From Pseudomonas ekonensis (GTDB lineage Bacteria > Pseudomonadota > Gammaproteobacteria > Pseudomonadales > Pseudomonadaceae), in the NCBI RefSeq assembly GCF_019145435.1, contig NZ_JAHSTS010000001.1, positions 634,001 through 698,000 of the forward strand: a stretch of 64,000 nucleotides of DNA, written 5' to 3'. The position numbers and the translations under genes are program-made. The notes beneath the pieces were generated by a model. That model had not been told where the DNA came from, made no database searches, and was given only the letters and a program-made list of their open reading frames with translations. Positions 32,093 to 41,085 of the stretch are shown here, piece after piece. Positions within the stretch are counted from its first letter, which is position 1. Each line of letters opens with the position of its first letter.

Positions 32093-34042
32093 TTAACGTT
32101 CGCTGACTTGCGCAGCGCCCTCCTTGGACGCTTTCCAGCCAAGCAGCTGCTGCGTGAAGCCATGACTGGCGGTTTGGTAATAGGTGATGGCGCGGCCGAT
32201 CAGCGGGTCGTCGCTGCCCGCGCGGGATTCGCGGCTTTCGCTCAGCGCATTGTCATGCCGGCGCAGGCCCTGGCGCGGACTGAGGATCGCCAGATCCTTG
32301 CCGTCGAACAGGCCCAGATGCTGGTAGTTGCCCACCACGACACGCGGCGGCAACGGGTTGTCCTGCAACAGGTTGCGGCCGAAGAACGTCGATTGGTAAT
32401 CCAGGTTGAGCAGGCCCAGCAGCGTCGGCGCCAGGTCGATCTGGCTGGCCAGCTGAGCGTCTTCGCGCGCCGGGATCAGCTTGGGCGCGTAGATGAACAG
32501 CGGGATCTGATAGTTGCTGATCGGCAAGTCTTCCTTGCCCGCGCTGCCGGCGGTGTGGTCGGCGACGAAGATGAAGATCGTGTCGTCGAACCACGGTTTC
32601 TGCCGCGCCTGCTCCAGGAACCGGCCGATGGCGTAGTCGGTGTACTTCACCGCACCGTCGCGACCGTTGCCGGACTTGATGTCGATCCGGTTGTCCGGGT
32701 AGGTGTAGGGGCGGTGGTTGGAGGTGGTCATCAACTGCAGCAGGAACGGCTGGCCTTTGGCGAAGTCGGCGTCCGCCAGTTTCAGCGTCTGCTTGTACAG
32801 GTCCTCGTCGGCCATGCCCCAGGCGTTCTTGAAGTGGATCTCGGACTCATCGACGCTGCTCTGGTCGACGACACGGTAGCCGTTGCCGCTGAAGAACGCG
32901 TTCATGTTGTCGAAATAGCCGCGCCCGCCGTAGACGAACACACTGTCGTAGCCGACGGCGTTCAGTTGCCGGCCGAGGCTGGCGAAGCCGCTTTCGCGGC
33001 CGATGCGCTTGACGATGGAACGGCCCGGCGTCGGCGGGATGGCCAGGGTGATGGCCTCCAGGCCGCGGTCGGTGCGGGTGCCGGTGGCGTAGAAGTTGTT
33101 GAAGTACAGGCTCTGCTTGCGCAGGGCATCCAGGTTCGGCGTCAGGTTGCGCTCGTCGCCGTTGCTGCCCAGGTACTTGGCGCTCAGGCTTTCGATGGTC
33201 ACCAGCACGATGTTCGGTTTGCGCGGCGTGCCGGGGTTGTCGATCATCCGGCGGATGTCCTGGGGATCCTGGCCGATGAAGCGCGCATCGGGCTCGTTCA
33301 GTTCGGCGCGGATCTGCCGGCCGACGGCCTCGGGAGCCAGGCTGCTGTAGAACTGGCCGTAGTCCAGCTCATTGTTTCGGAACGCGGCGAAGAACTGATA
33401 AGGGCCGTTGCTCGCCAGCTCGTTCCGGTAGGCGTTGCCGCCCTGGGCGCGGGGGAAGCCTTGGCCGAGCAGTTGCAGGCTCAGGCCGGCGACGATCAGC
33501 AGGCCCAACGCATTGAACAGGCGTGCGCGCAGCGGCGGCAACGGCGCATCCAGCGCGGCGTTCAGCGGCTTGCGCAGCGCCAGGCTCAGGCCGGCGGCCA
33601 GCAGCGCCAGCAGGCTGAGCAGGGTGCCGATCGGGTAGGACTCCAGCACGTTGTTCAGCACCTCATCGGAGTACACCAGATAGTCGACCGCGATGAAGTT
33701 GAAGCGCACACCGAACTCGTCCCAGAACAGCCATTCGGCCACGGCGGTGAACAGCATCGCGAACAGGCTGACCGTCAACAGCCCTTGCAGGAACCAGCGG
33801 TGGCCCCGGCGGCGCCACAGGGCCGGCGGGCAGATCAGCAGATACAGCCCCATCGGCAGCGCCGCATAGGCGAGAAAGCCCAGGTCATAGAGCAGGCCGA
33901 TGCCGAACAGGGAAAAGGCGATGCCGCCGGCCTCATCCAGATGGGTCAGCAGCAGCGCCGTTCGGGTCAGGGAAAACACCACCAGCCAGGCACCGGTGAT
34001 CAACAGCAGAAAGCGCATGGGCGCCGTCTTGAAAAAGTCCAT
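32093..34042 (-). CDS. LtaS-like membrane sulfatase/phosphotransferase
   Basis: 649 residues. Five N-terminal membrane helices (about 10-200) are followed by a large periplasmic alkaline-phosphatase-superfamily domain. Metal and nucleophile features are VTIESLSAKYLGSNGD (Glu ligand), ATGTRTDRGLEA (Thr nucleophile) and FVADHTAG (Asp-His ligands). This is the fold of lipoteichoic-acid synthase, which in Gram-negative bacteria transfers phosphoglycerol or phosphoethanolamine to glucans or lipids. It is divergent from colR, and a ColR-box-like sequence lies about 70 bases upstream of its start, suggesting control by ColRS. Confidence 0.86.
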   Translation of the reverse strand: MDFFKTAPMRFLLLITGAWLVVFSLTRTALLLTHLDEAGGIAFSLFGIGLLYDLGFLAYAALPMGLYLLICPPALWRRRGHRWFLQGLLTVSLFAMLFTAVAEWLFWDEFGVRFNFIAVDYLVYSDEVLNNVLESYPIGTLLSLLALLAAGLSLALRKPLNAALDAPLPPLRARLFNALGLLIVAGLSLQLLGQGFPRAQGGNAYRNELASNGPYQFFAAFRNNELDYGQFYSSLAPEAVGRQIRAELNEPDARFIGQDPQDIRRMIDNPGTPRKPNIVLVTIESLSAKYLGSNGDERNLTPNLDALRKQSLYFNNFYATGTRTDRGLEAITLAIPPTPGRSIVKRIGRESGFASLGRQLNAVGYDSVFVYGGRGYFDNMNAFFSGNGYRVVDQSSVDESEIHFKNAWGMADEDLYKQTLKLADADFAKGQPFLLQLMTTSNHRPYTYPDNRIDIKSGNGRDGAVKYTDYAIGRFLEQARQKPWFDDTIFIFVADHTAGSAGKEDLPISNYQIPLFIYAPKLIPAREDAQLASQIDLAPTLLGLLNLDYQSTFFGRNLLQDNPLPPRVVVGNYQHLGLFDGKDLAILSPRQGLRRHDNALSESRESRAGSDDPLIGRAITYYQTASHGFTQQLLGWKASKEGAAQVSER

Positions 34043-34109
34043 TGGCTACGATCCTTATATAAGGCGCGGGAGTGTCGCGTCGCCGCTGTCGTCAGCGTGT
34101 GAACCGATA

Positions 34110-34125
34110 GTGAAAATCTCGTCAA
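34110..34125 (-). promoter_or_regulatory. Candidate ColR binding site for the LtaS-like gene
   Basis: Minus-strand sequence TTGACGAGATTTTCAC agrees with 11 of the 13 specified positions of the ColR consensus I recall from P. putida (YYNASNNYTTTTTCAC). It lies in the colR/LtaS-like intergenic region, pointing toward the LtaS-like gene. Confidence 0.5.
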
Positions 34126-34242
34126 ATCGACCATTCGCTCGGGCGGCCCGACCCGCGCGGCGTGCGGCCCTAGCCCTGAGCGGCGCTTGGCCGTAAGCTG
34201 CGCGGGCCAAGACGGCCGTTTCGGTGTACGGAGGAGGTGCCC

Positions 34243-34926
34243 ATGCGAATTCTTTTGGTTGAGGACAACCGCGATATCCTGGCCAACCTGGCCGATTACC
34301 TGGGGCTCAAGGGCTATACCGTCGATTGCGCCCAGGACGGCCTGTCGGGCCTGCACCTGGCGGCCACCGAACACTACGACCTGATCGTGCTCGACATCAT
34401 GCTGCCGGGCATCGATGGCTACACCCTGTGCAAACGGCTGCGCGAAGACGCGCGCCGGGACACCCCGGTGATCATGCTCACCGCCCGCGACCAGCTCGAC
34501 GACCGTCTGCAAGGCTTCAAGTCCGGCGCCGACGACTACCTGATCAAGCCGTTCGCGCTGTCCGAACTGGCGGCCCGGATCGAAGCGGTGATGCGCCGCA
34601 CCCAGGGCGGCGGACGCCGTGCGCTGCAGGTCGGCGACCTGAACTACGACCTCGACACCCTGGAGGTCACCCGCGAAGGCAAGCTGCTCAAGCTCAACCC
34701 GGTCGGCCTCAAGCTGCTCGCGGTGCTGATGCAGAAGAGCCCCCACGTGCTGCGCCGGGAAATCCTCGAAGAGGCGCTGTGGGGCGACGACTGCCCGGAC
34801 AGCGACAGCCTGCGCAGCCATGTCCACCAACTGCGCCAGGTGATCGACAAGCCGTTCGCCAAGCCGTTGCTGCACACCGTGCACGGCGTGGGTTACCGCC
34901 TGGCCGAGGGGCGTGATGGAGTTTAA
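34243..34926 (+). CDS. colR: ColR, OmpR-family response regulator
   Basis: 227 residues. The receiver domain has E7-D8 and phospho-acceptor D51 (VLDIMLPG), and the conserved Thr and Lys are in MLTARD and YLIKPFALSE. The C-terminal winged helix is of OmpR type (LKLNPVGLKLLAVLMQ ... HGVGYRLAEG). With ColS and the following methyltransferase and InaA-like genes it reproduces the colRS locus of P. putida and P. aeruginosa, which controls envelope and lipopolysaccharide genes in response to zinc, iron and other stress. GAGGAGG before the ATG is a strong ribosome site. Overlaps colS by 11 bases. Confidence 0.93.
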   Translation: MRILLVEDNRDILANLADYLGLKGYTVDCAQDGLSGLHLAATEHYDLIVLDIMLPGIDGYTLCKRLREDARRDTPVIMLTARDQLDDRLQGFKSGADDYLIKPFALSELAARIEAVMRRTQGGGRRALQVGDLNYDLDTLEVTREGKLLKLNPVGLKLLAVLMQKSPHVLRREILEEALWGDDCPDSDSLRSHVHQLRQVIDKPFAKPLLHTVHGVGYRLAEGRDGV

Positions 34927-36190
34927 GCAGAGCCTTGCCCAGCGGATCATCATCGCCTTTGCGTTGATGAGCGCACTGGTGGCCGGGGCGTTCGCCATGG
35001 GGATCGTCGCGACGGTCCATCTGGTCGAGGAAAAACTGATTTCGGCGGGGCTGGGCGGCGACCTGCAGCGCTTGCTGCTGATGGACAACGTCTCGGACTG
35101 GAGCCACCGGCCCGAGCCGGACCAGTTGTTCTACTTCAGCGGCGGACCGGGGGACTTCGAGCTGCCCAAGGACCTGCGCCACCTGGACTCGGGCTTTCAC
35201 GAAGTCTTTCGCGAGCAGCTGTCGTATCACGCCATGGTCGAGATCGTCGATGGCCGGCGCTATGTGCTGCTGCAGGACCAAAGCGATTTCGAAGAGCGCG
35301 AGCGCGTGCTGTTCGCCGTGGTGCTGGTGGGCTTCGTGCTCAGCCTGGCGTTGGCGGTGTTCCTGGGCTGGGTGCTGGCGCGCAAGGTGATGGCGCCGGT
35401 GGTGCGGCTGGCGCGCCAGGTGCGTCACCGCGATCAGTTGCTCGGACTGGCGCCGCCGCTGGCGCCGGACTACGCGGCCGACGAAGTGGGCGAACTGGCG
35501 GTGGCGTTCGACGCCACCCTCGGACGGCTGCGCCAGGCGCTGACCCGCGAGCGTCTGTTCACCAGTGACGTGAGCCACGAACTGCGTACGCCGCTGATGG
35601 TGCTGGCCAGCTCCTGCGAGCTGCTGCTGGAGAACCCGGGCATCGACCAGCGCGGCCGGGCCCAGGTCGAGCGGATCGCCCGTGCCAGCGAAGAAATGCG
35701 CGAACTGGTGCAGACCTTCCTGATGCTGGCCCGGGCCAAGCGCGAAGACGCAGGCGTTTCGCCCCGGCAGAGCCTGGCGCAGGTGGCGGACAACCTGCTG
35801 TGCCTGTGGCGCGAGCCGATCGAGAGCAAGGGGCTCACGCTGATCTTCGAACCGGGCAACCCGCCGGACACCCTCTACAACGCGACCCTGCTCAACGCGG
35901 TGATGGGCAACCTGCTGCGCAATGCGCTGCACTACACCGAACAGGGGTTCATCCGCTTGACCCTCAACGGCAACGGTTTCGTGGTCGAGGACTCGGGGGT
36001 GGGCATCCCCGAGGAAAAACGTGAAGCCATGTTCCAGCCGTTCGTGCGCGGCACCGAAAAGCGCGGCGAAGGCCTGGGGCTCGGGCTCTCGCTGGTGCAG
36101 CGAATCTGCGAAAACCAGGGCTGGAGCGTCAACCTGAGCACGATGGAACCCAATGGTTGCCGATTCGAGGTGGATTTGGACCAGACCTGA
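34916..36190 (+). CDS. colS: ColS, metal-sensing histidine kinase
   Basis: 424 residues. The first membrane helix is about 10-36 and the second about 131-155, enclosing a periplasmic sensor loop. The loop contains EERE at 126-129, an ExxE motif of the kind shown in P. putida ColS to bind zinc or ferric iron. HAMP-like linker, H-box DVSHELRTPL, then N, G1 and G2 boxes (NLLRNALHYTE, VEDSGVGIP, GEGLGLGLSLV) complete the kinase. It phosphorylates ColR. Confidence 0.93.
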   Translation: MEFKQSLAQRIIIAFALMSALVAGAFAMGIVATVHLVEEKLISAGLGGDLQRLLLMDNVSDWSHRPEPDQLFYFSGGPGDFELPKDLRHLDSGFHEVFREQLSYHAMVEIVDGRRYVLLQDQSDFEERERVLFAVVLVGFVLSLALAVFLGWVLARKVMAPVVRLARQVRHRDQLLGLAPPLAPDYAADEVGELAVAFDATLGRLRQALTRERLFTSDVSHELRTPLMVLASSCELLLENPGIDQRGRAQVERIARASEEMRELVQTFLMLARAKREDAGVSPRQSLAQVADNLLCLWREPIESKGLTLIFEPGNPPDTLYNATLLNAVMGNLLRNALHYTEQGFIRLTLNGNGFVVEDSGVGIPEEKREAMFQPFVRGTEKRGEGLGLGLSLVQRICENQGWSVNLSTMEPNGCRFEVDLDQT

Positions 36191-36256
36191 GCTACAGTGA
36201 TGGCCCTGAGCTACTGTGGAATGGTTGTAAAACCCTGAAATGTTTTAGGGTTTTAC

Positions 36257-36272
36257 ATGACGTATTTTTCAC
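36257..36272 (+). promoter_or_regulatory. Candidate ColR binding site before the methyltransferase gene
   Basis: ATGACGTATTTTTCAC agrees with the ColR consensus as I recall it (YYNASNNYTTTTTCAC) at 11 of 13 specified positions, including the full TTTTTCAC. It lies 70 bases upstream of the methyltransferase start and is preceded by an inverted repeat (TAAAACCCTGAAATGTTTTAGGGTTTTA type, 36227-36254) that may end the colS transcript. Confidence 0.58.
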
Positions 36273-36341
36273 AAATGGATGACCTGACGCTGACACGGCC
36301 CTGCATAAGGTGGCCTCATCAGTAATTCAGGAGTCCTGGTG

Positions 36342-37010
36342 ATGGCCGGCCCGATCAAGCTCGATTTTTCCGAAAAGTACGACGATAACCATGCGCAAAA
36401 GTATCTGCGCAAGCATCAGGACGGTCTCGGGCGTCGGTTGTCGCACTGGCGCGACCTGCAACTGGCCCGCAAGGCGCTGACCCTGGTCGGCGAACCGGGG
36501 CTGGTGCTGGACCTGCCTTGCGGGGCCGGACGTTTCTGGCCGCTGCTGGCCGAAAAGCCGAACCGGGTGATCATCGGCGCGGACAACTCCGAGTCGATGA
36601 TCAAGACCGCCATGCAGGCCCAACCGGCCGATGTGGTGAAACGGGTACAGCCCTTGCACACATCTGCGTTCGACATCGCCTTGCCTGACAACGCCGTCGA
36701 CAGCATTTTCTGCATGCGTTTGCTCCACCACATCGGTGAAGCTGAGCATCGACGGGCCATTTTGCGCGAGTTCGAGCGCGTCACCCGCGACAGCGTGATC
36801 GTTTCGTTGTGGGTGGACGGCAATTTCAAGGCCTGGAAACGCAAGCGCGCCGAGCGCAAGCGTGGGCAAGCGGGTTACCAGAACCGCTTTGTGTTACCGG
36901 CCGCTACGGTCGAGAAAGAATTCGAAGACGCGGGTTTCCGCATCCAGGAACAACTGGATTTTATTCCGCTCTATGCCATGTGGCGGGTTTACGTATTACG
37001 CAAGAGGTAA
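36342..37010 (+). CDS. SAM-dependent methyltransferase of the colRS locus
   Basis: 222 residues, class I fold: motif I LVLDLPCGAGRFWPLL, acidic GADNSESM loop, and IALPDNAVDSIFCMRLLHHI as motif IV. It lies between ColS and the InaA-like kinase, the position of a gene (warA in P. aeruginosa, as I recall) linked to lipopolysaccharide modification with the kinase. The ATG at 36342 has an AGGAG eight bases upstream; a GTG one codon earlier is less likely. Probably first gene of a three-gene ColR-controlled unit. Confidence 0.88.
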   Translation: MAGPIKLDFSEKYDDNHAQKYLRKHQDGLGRRLSHWRDLQLARKALTLVGEPGLVLDLPCGAGRFWPLLAEKPNRVIIGADNSESMIKTAMQAQPADVVKRVQPLHTSAFDIALPDNAVDSIFCMRLLHHIGEAEHRRAILREFERVTRDSVIVSLWVDGNFKAWKRKRAERKRGQAGYQNRFVLPAATVEKEFEDAGFRIQEQLDFIPLYAMWRVYVLRKR

Positions 37011-37014
37011 CGGG

Positions 37015-37728
37015 ATGGCAGTGCATATTGCAGCAGAAACGGAAGTCGCTCCCCAGGATCGCTTCGACTACTACTGGAACCAGCGGGGCGAGTGGGTGGA
37101 AGAGCCCAACGTGCGTCGCGGCGGTGAGAGTGGGGTGCAACGGGTCATGGGCCGCGATGGCCAGCTGCTGTATGCCAAACGCCAGACCGGCCACATCTAC
37201 CGCAGTTTGATGCATCCGTTCGGTCGCCCGACGGTGCTGCGCGAGCGCGATGCGCTGAACGGCGCCGGCGCGCTCGGCGTGCGCGTACCGCAGATCGTGT
37301 TCTGCGGCGCCCAGCCTGACCCTGTGCACAAATGGCGTGCGCTGCTGGTGACCAAGTCCCTGGACGGCTTTCTGGAACTGGAGCAATGGGAAGCCGCCGG
37401 CGGCCGCGAGCGCCATGGCGAGGCGGTGTACGAGCGTGTGCTCAAGGACCTGGCCGACAACCTGGCGCGCCTGCACCGGGGCCGTTGGCAGCACAGCTGC
37501 ATCTACATCAAGCATGTGTTTGTCCGCGTCACCGGTGAGGGCGACGGGGCCCAGGTTGAAGTGGCCCTGATCGATCTCGAGAAATGCCGCCGTCGGCTGA
37601 CCGCCGGTCGTGCGGCAGCCCATGACATGAAGCAATTGCGTCGCCATTCGTCGTTCAGGGATTCGGACTGGAAAAAACTCGTCTATTTTTATGAGACGGC
37701 GTTTGGCAGCGCTATCAAAGGTTTATAG
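37015..37728 (+). CDS. inaA: InaA-like lipopolysaccharide kinase family protein
   Basis: 237 residues, protein-kinase-like fold of the Kdo/WaaP group. It has a lysine strand (LLYAKRQTGHIYRS), the catalytic-loop equivalent NLARLHRGRWQHSCIYIKHVFV and a metal-binding Asp in EVALIDLEKCRRR. It is expected to phosphorylate a lipopolysaccharide core sugar on the cytoplasmic side. Four bases after the methyltransferase stop, so co-translated. The frame extends further upstream, but the start at 37015 has GAGG in place. Confidence 0.88.
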   Translation: MAVHIAAETEVAPQDRFDYYWNQRGEWVEEPNVRRGGESGVQRVMGRDGQLLYAKRQTGHIYRSLMHPFGRPTVLRERDALNGAGALGVRVPQIVFCGAQPDPVHKWRALLVTKSLDGFLELEQWEAAGGRERHGEAVYERVLKDLADNLARLHRGRWQHSCIYIKHVFVRVTGEGDGAQVEVALIDLEKCRRRLTAGRAAAHDMKQLRRHSSFRDSDWKKLVYFYETAFGSAIKGL

Positions 37729-37730
37729 CG

Positions 37731-37958
37731 ATGAAACTAGAAATTGCGCGAGGTTTGTTTTTGGTAGGAGCCTTGGCAGTTGCTTCATTGGCGGTGGCGG
37801 CCTGGGAACAGCCACGCATGCAGGTGATCGGCAAATCGGCGGGCGAAGTCCATCGCCCGGTGCCTCGGGTGGTGAAGACCGCCGTGTCGTCTGAACCGGA
37901 TCATGATTTGTTGCTGTTCATGTTCGGTCTCTCGCAACGGATGAGACCGCAGAGCTGA
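37731..37958 (+). CDS. Small membrane/exported protein of the colRS locus
   Basis: 75 residues starting two bases after the kinase stop. An N-terminal hydrophobic segment (about 7-24, GLFLVGALAVASLAVAAW) may be a signal or anchor. The remainder is short and basic, ending DLLLFMFGLSQRMRPQS. A gene of this type occupies the same place in P. putida (PP_0905, a ColR target as I recall). Function unknown. Confidence 0.75.
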   Translation: MKLEIARGLFLVGALAVASLAVAAWEQPRMQVIGKSAGEVHRPVPRVVKTAVSSEPDHDLLLFMFGLSQRMRPQS

Positions 37959-37978
37959 ATTCCCCCGCAGCCTCATGA

Positions 37979-38008
37979 AAAGGCCTCGCCGATGCGAGGC
38001 CTTTTTTG
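37979..38008. terminator. Bidirectional terminator
   Basis: Inverted repeat AAGGCCTCG-CCGAT-GCGAGGCCTT with an A-tract on one side and TTTTTT on the other, between converging units. Confidence 0.88.
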
Positions 38009-38042
38009 TGCCTTTGACTTCTGTGGTGAGGGAGCCACAGGG

Positions 38043-41000
38043 TCACTGTGCCTTGTCGGGCTTGGCCAGGAAGGTGTAGACGCACGGCAGGACGAACAGG
38101 GTGAACAAAGTCCCGATGGACATCCCCGTCGCGATCACCGTGCCGATGTCGAAACGGCTGACCGCGCCGGCGCCGCTGGCCAGGATCAACGGCACCATGC
38201 CGAACACCATCGCCGCCGTGGTCATCAGCACCGGACGCAGGCGGATGGCCGCCGCTTCCTCCACGGCCTCCCGGGCGCTCAGGCCCTTCTCCTTGCGCAG
38301 CAGGTTGGCGAACTCGACGATCAGGATGCCGTGCTTGCTGATCAGGCCGATCAACGTCACCAGCCCGACCTGGGTGTAGATGTTCATGCTCGACCAGCCC
38401 AGGAACAGCGGGATCAGTGCGCCGCAGATCGACAGCGGCACGGTGACCAGGATCACCAGCGGGTCGCGGAAACTCTCGAACTGCGCAGCCAGCACCAGGA
38501 AGATGATCGCCAGCGCCAGGGCGAAGGTCACCCACAGTGCGCTGCCTTCCTGCACGTACTGCCGGGAAGAGCCGCCGTAGTCGAAGGCGAAGCCGGCCGG
38601 GGCCTCTTCCCGGGCGATCTGGCGCACGGTGTCGATGGCTTCGCCCATGCTCACCAGCGGAAACCCGGACAGCTTCGCCGCGTTGAGCTGCTGGAACTGG
38701 TTGAGCTGCCTTGGCCGCGCGCGGTCGGTCACCGTGATCAGGGTGGACAGCGGCAACAGTTCGCCACGGGTGTTCTTCACGTAGTAGTTGTTCAGCCAGT
38801 CCGGGTTCTCGCGGTAGGGGCGTTCGACCTGGGCGATGACCTTGTAGCTGCGCCCCTCGATGGTGAACCGGTTGATCTCGGCCTCGCCCAGGAGGGTGGC
38901 GAGGGTGCCGCCCAGGTCCTGCATCGACACGCCCATCTGCGCGGCCTTGGCCCGGTCGATGTCGACCACCACTTCCGGTTTGTCGAAGGCCAGGTCCAGG
39001 TCGACGAAGGCGAACTTGCCCGATTCCGCCGCGCGTTTCTTGATCCGGTCGGCGACCTCCAGCAGCACTTCGTAGTCGTTGGCGGTGTTGATCACGAACT
39101 CGAACGGCAAGCCTTCGCCGGTGCCGGGCAGGGAGGGCAGGTTGAAACCGAAGATCTGCAGGCCGGGAATGCGTTCCAGCTTGCCCTGCACTTCGGGCAG
39201 GATCTGCATCTGCGTGCGGTGGCGCTCGTTCCAGGGCTTGAGCAGGAAGCCGCCGATGCCGGTCTGCACGCCGTTGTAGCCGTTGATCTGGAAGGACGAG
39301 TAGTACTCGGGGAACTCCTTGAAGATCTTGATGAATTCGTCGGTGTAGGTGTTCAGGTAATCGAGGTTGGTCGGCTGCGGGGCGTTGGCCATCATGAAGA
39401 TGATGCCCTGGTCCTCGTCCGGCGCCAGCTCCGATTTGGTGAACTTGAGCAGCACCGGGATCAGGCACAGCACGATCACCGCGAACACCAGCACCACCGG
39501 CCGGGTGTTCAGCGTGCCGTGCAGCAGGCTCTGGTAGCGGCGCTTGAGGCCTTCGAAGATCAGGTCGAGGCGATGGGCCAGGCCGCTGGCGTTCTCGTCG
39601 TGGCGCAGCAGCACGGCGCACATCATCGGCGACAGGGTCAGGGCGACGATCCCGGAGATCACCACCGCCCCGGCCAGGGTCAGGGCGAACTCCTTGAACA
39701 GCGCCCCGGTCAGCCCGGTGAGAAAACCGATGGGCGCGTACACCGCCGCCAGGGTGATGGTCATCGACACCACCGGCAAGGCGATTTCCCGGGCGCCTTC
39801 CAGGGCCGCCTCGAACGGCGTCTTGCCCTCTTCGATGTGGCGGTGGATGTTCTCCACCACGACGATGGCGTCGTCCACCACCAGACCGATGGCCAGCACC
39901 ATCGCCAGCAGGGTCAGCAGGTTGATCGAATAGCCCATCATCTGCATGAAGAACATCACGCCGATCATCGACAGCGGGATGGTCACCACCGGGATCACCA
40001 CCGAACGCAGCGCGCCGAGGAACAGGAACACCACCACGATCACGATCAGCACCGCTTCGAACAGGGTCTTGAGCACTTCGTCGATGGAGGCCTGGATGAA
40101 CAGCGTGGCGTCGTAGGCGATTTCGCTCTTGAGGTTGGGCGGGAGCTGGGCCTCCAGCTGCGGCATGATCTTGCGCACTTCCTTGATCACGTCCAGCGGG
40201 TTGGCCGCCGGGGTCGCCTTGATCCCGATGTACACCGACGGCGTGCCGCCGAAGGAGCTGATGGAGTTGTAGTTCTCGGCGCCCATCTCGACCCGCGCCA
40301 CGTCCCGCAACAGCACCCGGCTGTCGCCGTCGACCTTGAGCGGGATCGCCGCGAAGGCCTCGGCGGACTTCAGTTCGGTGTTGGCGTTGATGCTGGTGAC
40401 CACGTACTCGCCCTTCACCTCGCCGGCGGCGGACAGGAAGTTGTACTGGCGCACGGCGTTGGTCACGTCGCTGGCGCTCAGGCCGAAGCCGGCGAGCTTC
40501 ACCGGGTCGAGCCACAGGCGCATGGCGAACACCTGGTTGCCGAGGATCTCTGCCTCGGCCATGCCCGGCAGGGTCGCCAGCTTCGGCTGGATCACCCGCG
40601 ACAGGTAGTCGGTGATCTGCGGGTTGCTCAGGTCCTTGCTGAAGAAGCTGATGTACATCAGCGCCGAGGCGTCGGCGGACTCCTTGCTCAGCACCGGGTC
40701 TTCGGCGTCCTGCGGCAGCTTGTTCTTCACCTCGTTGGCCTTGGCCAGCAGCTCGGTGAACAGGCGGTCGCTGTTGGAGCCGATGCGCGCGTAGATCGAG
40801 ATCACCGAGAAGTTCTGGCGGCTGACCGAGGTCATGTAGTCGATGCCCTCGGCGCTCGCCAGGCTCTGCTGCATCGGCTGGGTGATGTAGCCCTGGATGG
40901 TTTCGGCGTTGGCGCCGGGGTAGGCGGTGGTCACCGTGATCAGGGCGTTTTCCATCTGCGGGTACTGGCGCAGCGGCAGCTTGCTCCAGGCCTGGAAGCC

Positions 41001-41072
41001 CAGCAGCACGATCAGCAGGCTCACCACGGTGGCGAGCACCGGGCGACGGATGAACGGGTCGGTAAAGGCCAT
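38043..41072 (-). CDS. mexW: RND multidrug efflux permease, MexW-like
   Basis: 1009-residue HAE1-type inner-membrane proton antiporter. It starts MAFTDPFIRRPVLATVV and has two large periplasmic domains. TM4 carries the proton-relay aspartate pair in AIGLVVDDAIVVVENI, and TM10-12 the motif GLISKHGILIVEFANLL. The adaptor gene precedes it by 13 bases. The position a few genes from colRS on one side and the imelysin/bifA/sodB genes on the other matches mexVW (PA4374-PA4375) as I recall it. No outer-membrane channel gene is present, as for MexVW, which borrows OprM. Confidence 0.85.
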   Translation of the reverse strand: MAFTDPFIRRPVLATVVSLLIVLLGFQAWSKLPLRQYPQMENALITVTTAYPGANAETIQGYITQPMQQSLASAEGIDYMTSVSRQNFSVISIYARIGSNSDRLFTELLAKANEVKNKLPQDAEDPVLSKESADASALMYISFFSKDLSNPQITDYLSRVIQPKLATLPGMAEAEILGNQVFAMRLWLDPVKLAGFGLSASDVTNAVRQYNFLSAAGEVKGEYVVTSINANTELKSAEAFAAIPLKVDGDSRVLLRDVARVEMGAENYNSISSFGGTPSVYIGIKATPAANPLDVIKEVRKIMPQLEAQLPPNLKSEIAYDATLFIQASIDEVLKTLFEAVLIVIVVVFLFLGALRSVVIPVVTIPLSMIGVMFFMQMMGYSINLLTLLAMVLAIGLVVDDAIVVVENIHRHIEEGKTPFEAALEGAREIALPVVSMTITLAAVYAPIGFLTGLTGALFKEFALTLAGAVVISGIVALTLSPMMCAVLLRHDENASGLAHRLDLIFEGLKRRYQSLLHGTLNTRPVVLVFAVIVLCLIPVLLKFTKSELAPDEDQGIIFMMANAPQPTNLDYLNTYTDEFIKIFKEFPEYYSSFQINGYNGVQTGIGGFLLKPWNERHRTQMQILPEVQGKLERIPGLQIFGFNLPSLPGTGEGLPFEFVINTANDYEVLLEVADRIKKRAAESGKFAFVDLDLAFDKPEVVVDIDRAKAAQMGVSMQDLGGTLATLLGEAEINRFTIEGRSYKVIAQVERPYRENPDWLNNYYVKNTRGELLPLSTLITVTDRARPRQLNQFQQLNAAKLSGFPLVSMGEAIDTVRQIAREEAPAGFAFDYGGSSRQYVQEGSALWVTFALALAIIFLVLAAQFESFRDPLVILVTVPLSICGALIPLFLGWSSMNIYTQVGLVTLIGLISKHGILIVEFANLLRKEKGLSAREAVEEAAAIRLRPVLMTTAAMVFGMVPLILASGAGAVSRFDIGTVIATGMSIGTLFTLFVLPCVYTFLAKPDKAQ

Positions 41073-41085
41073 GGGGTTTCCTTGA

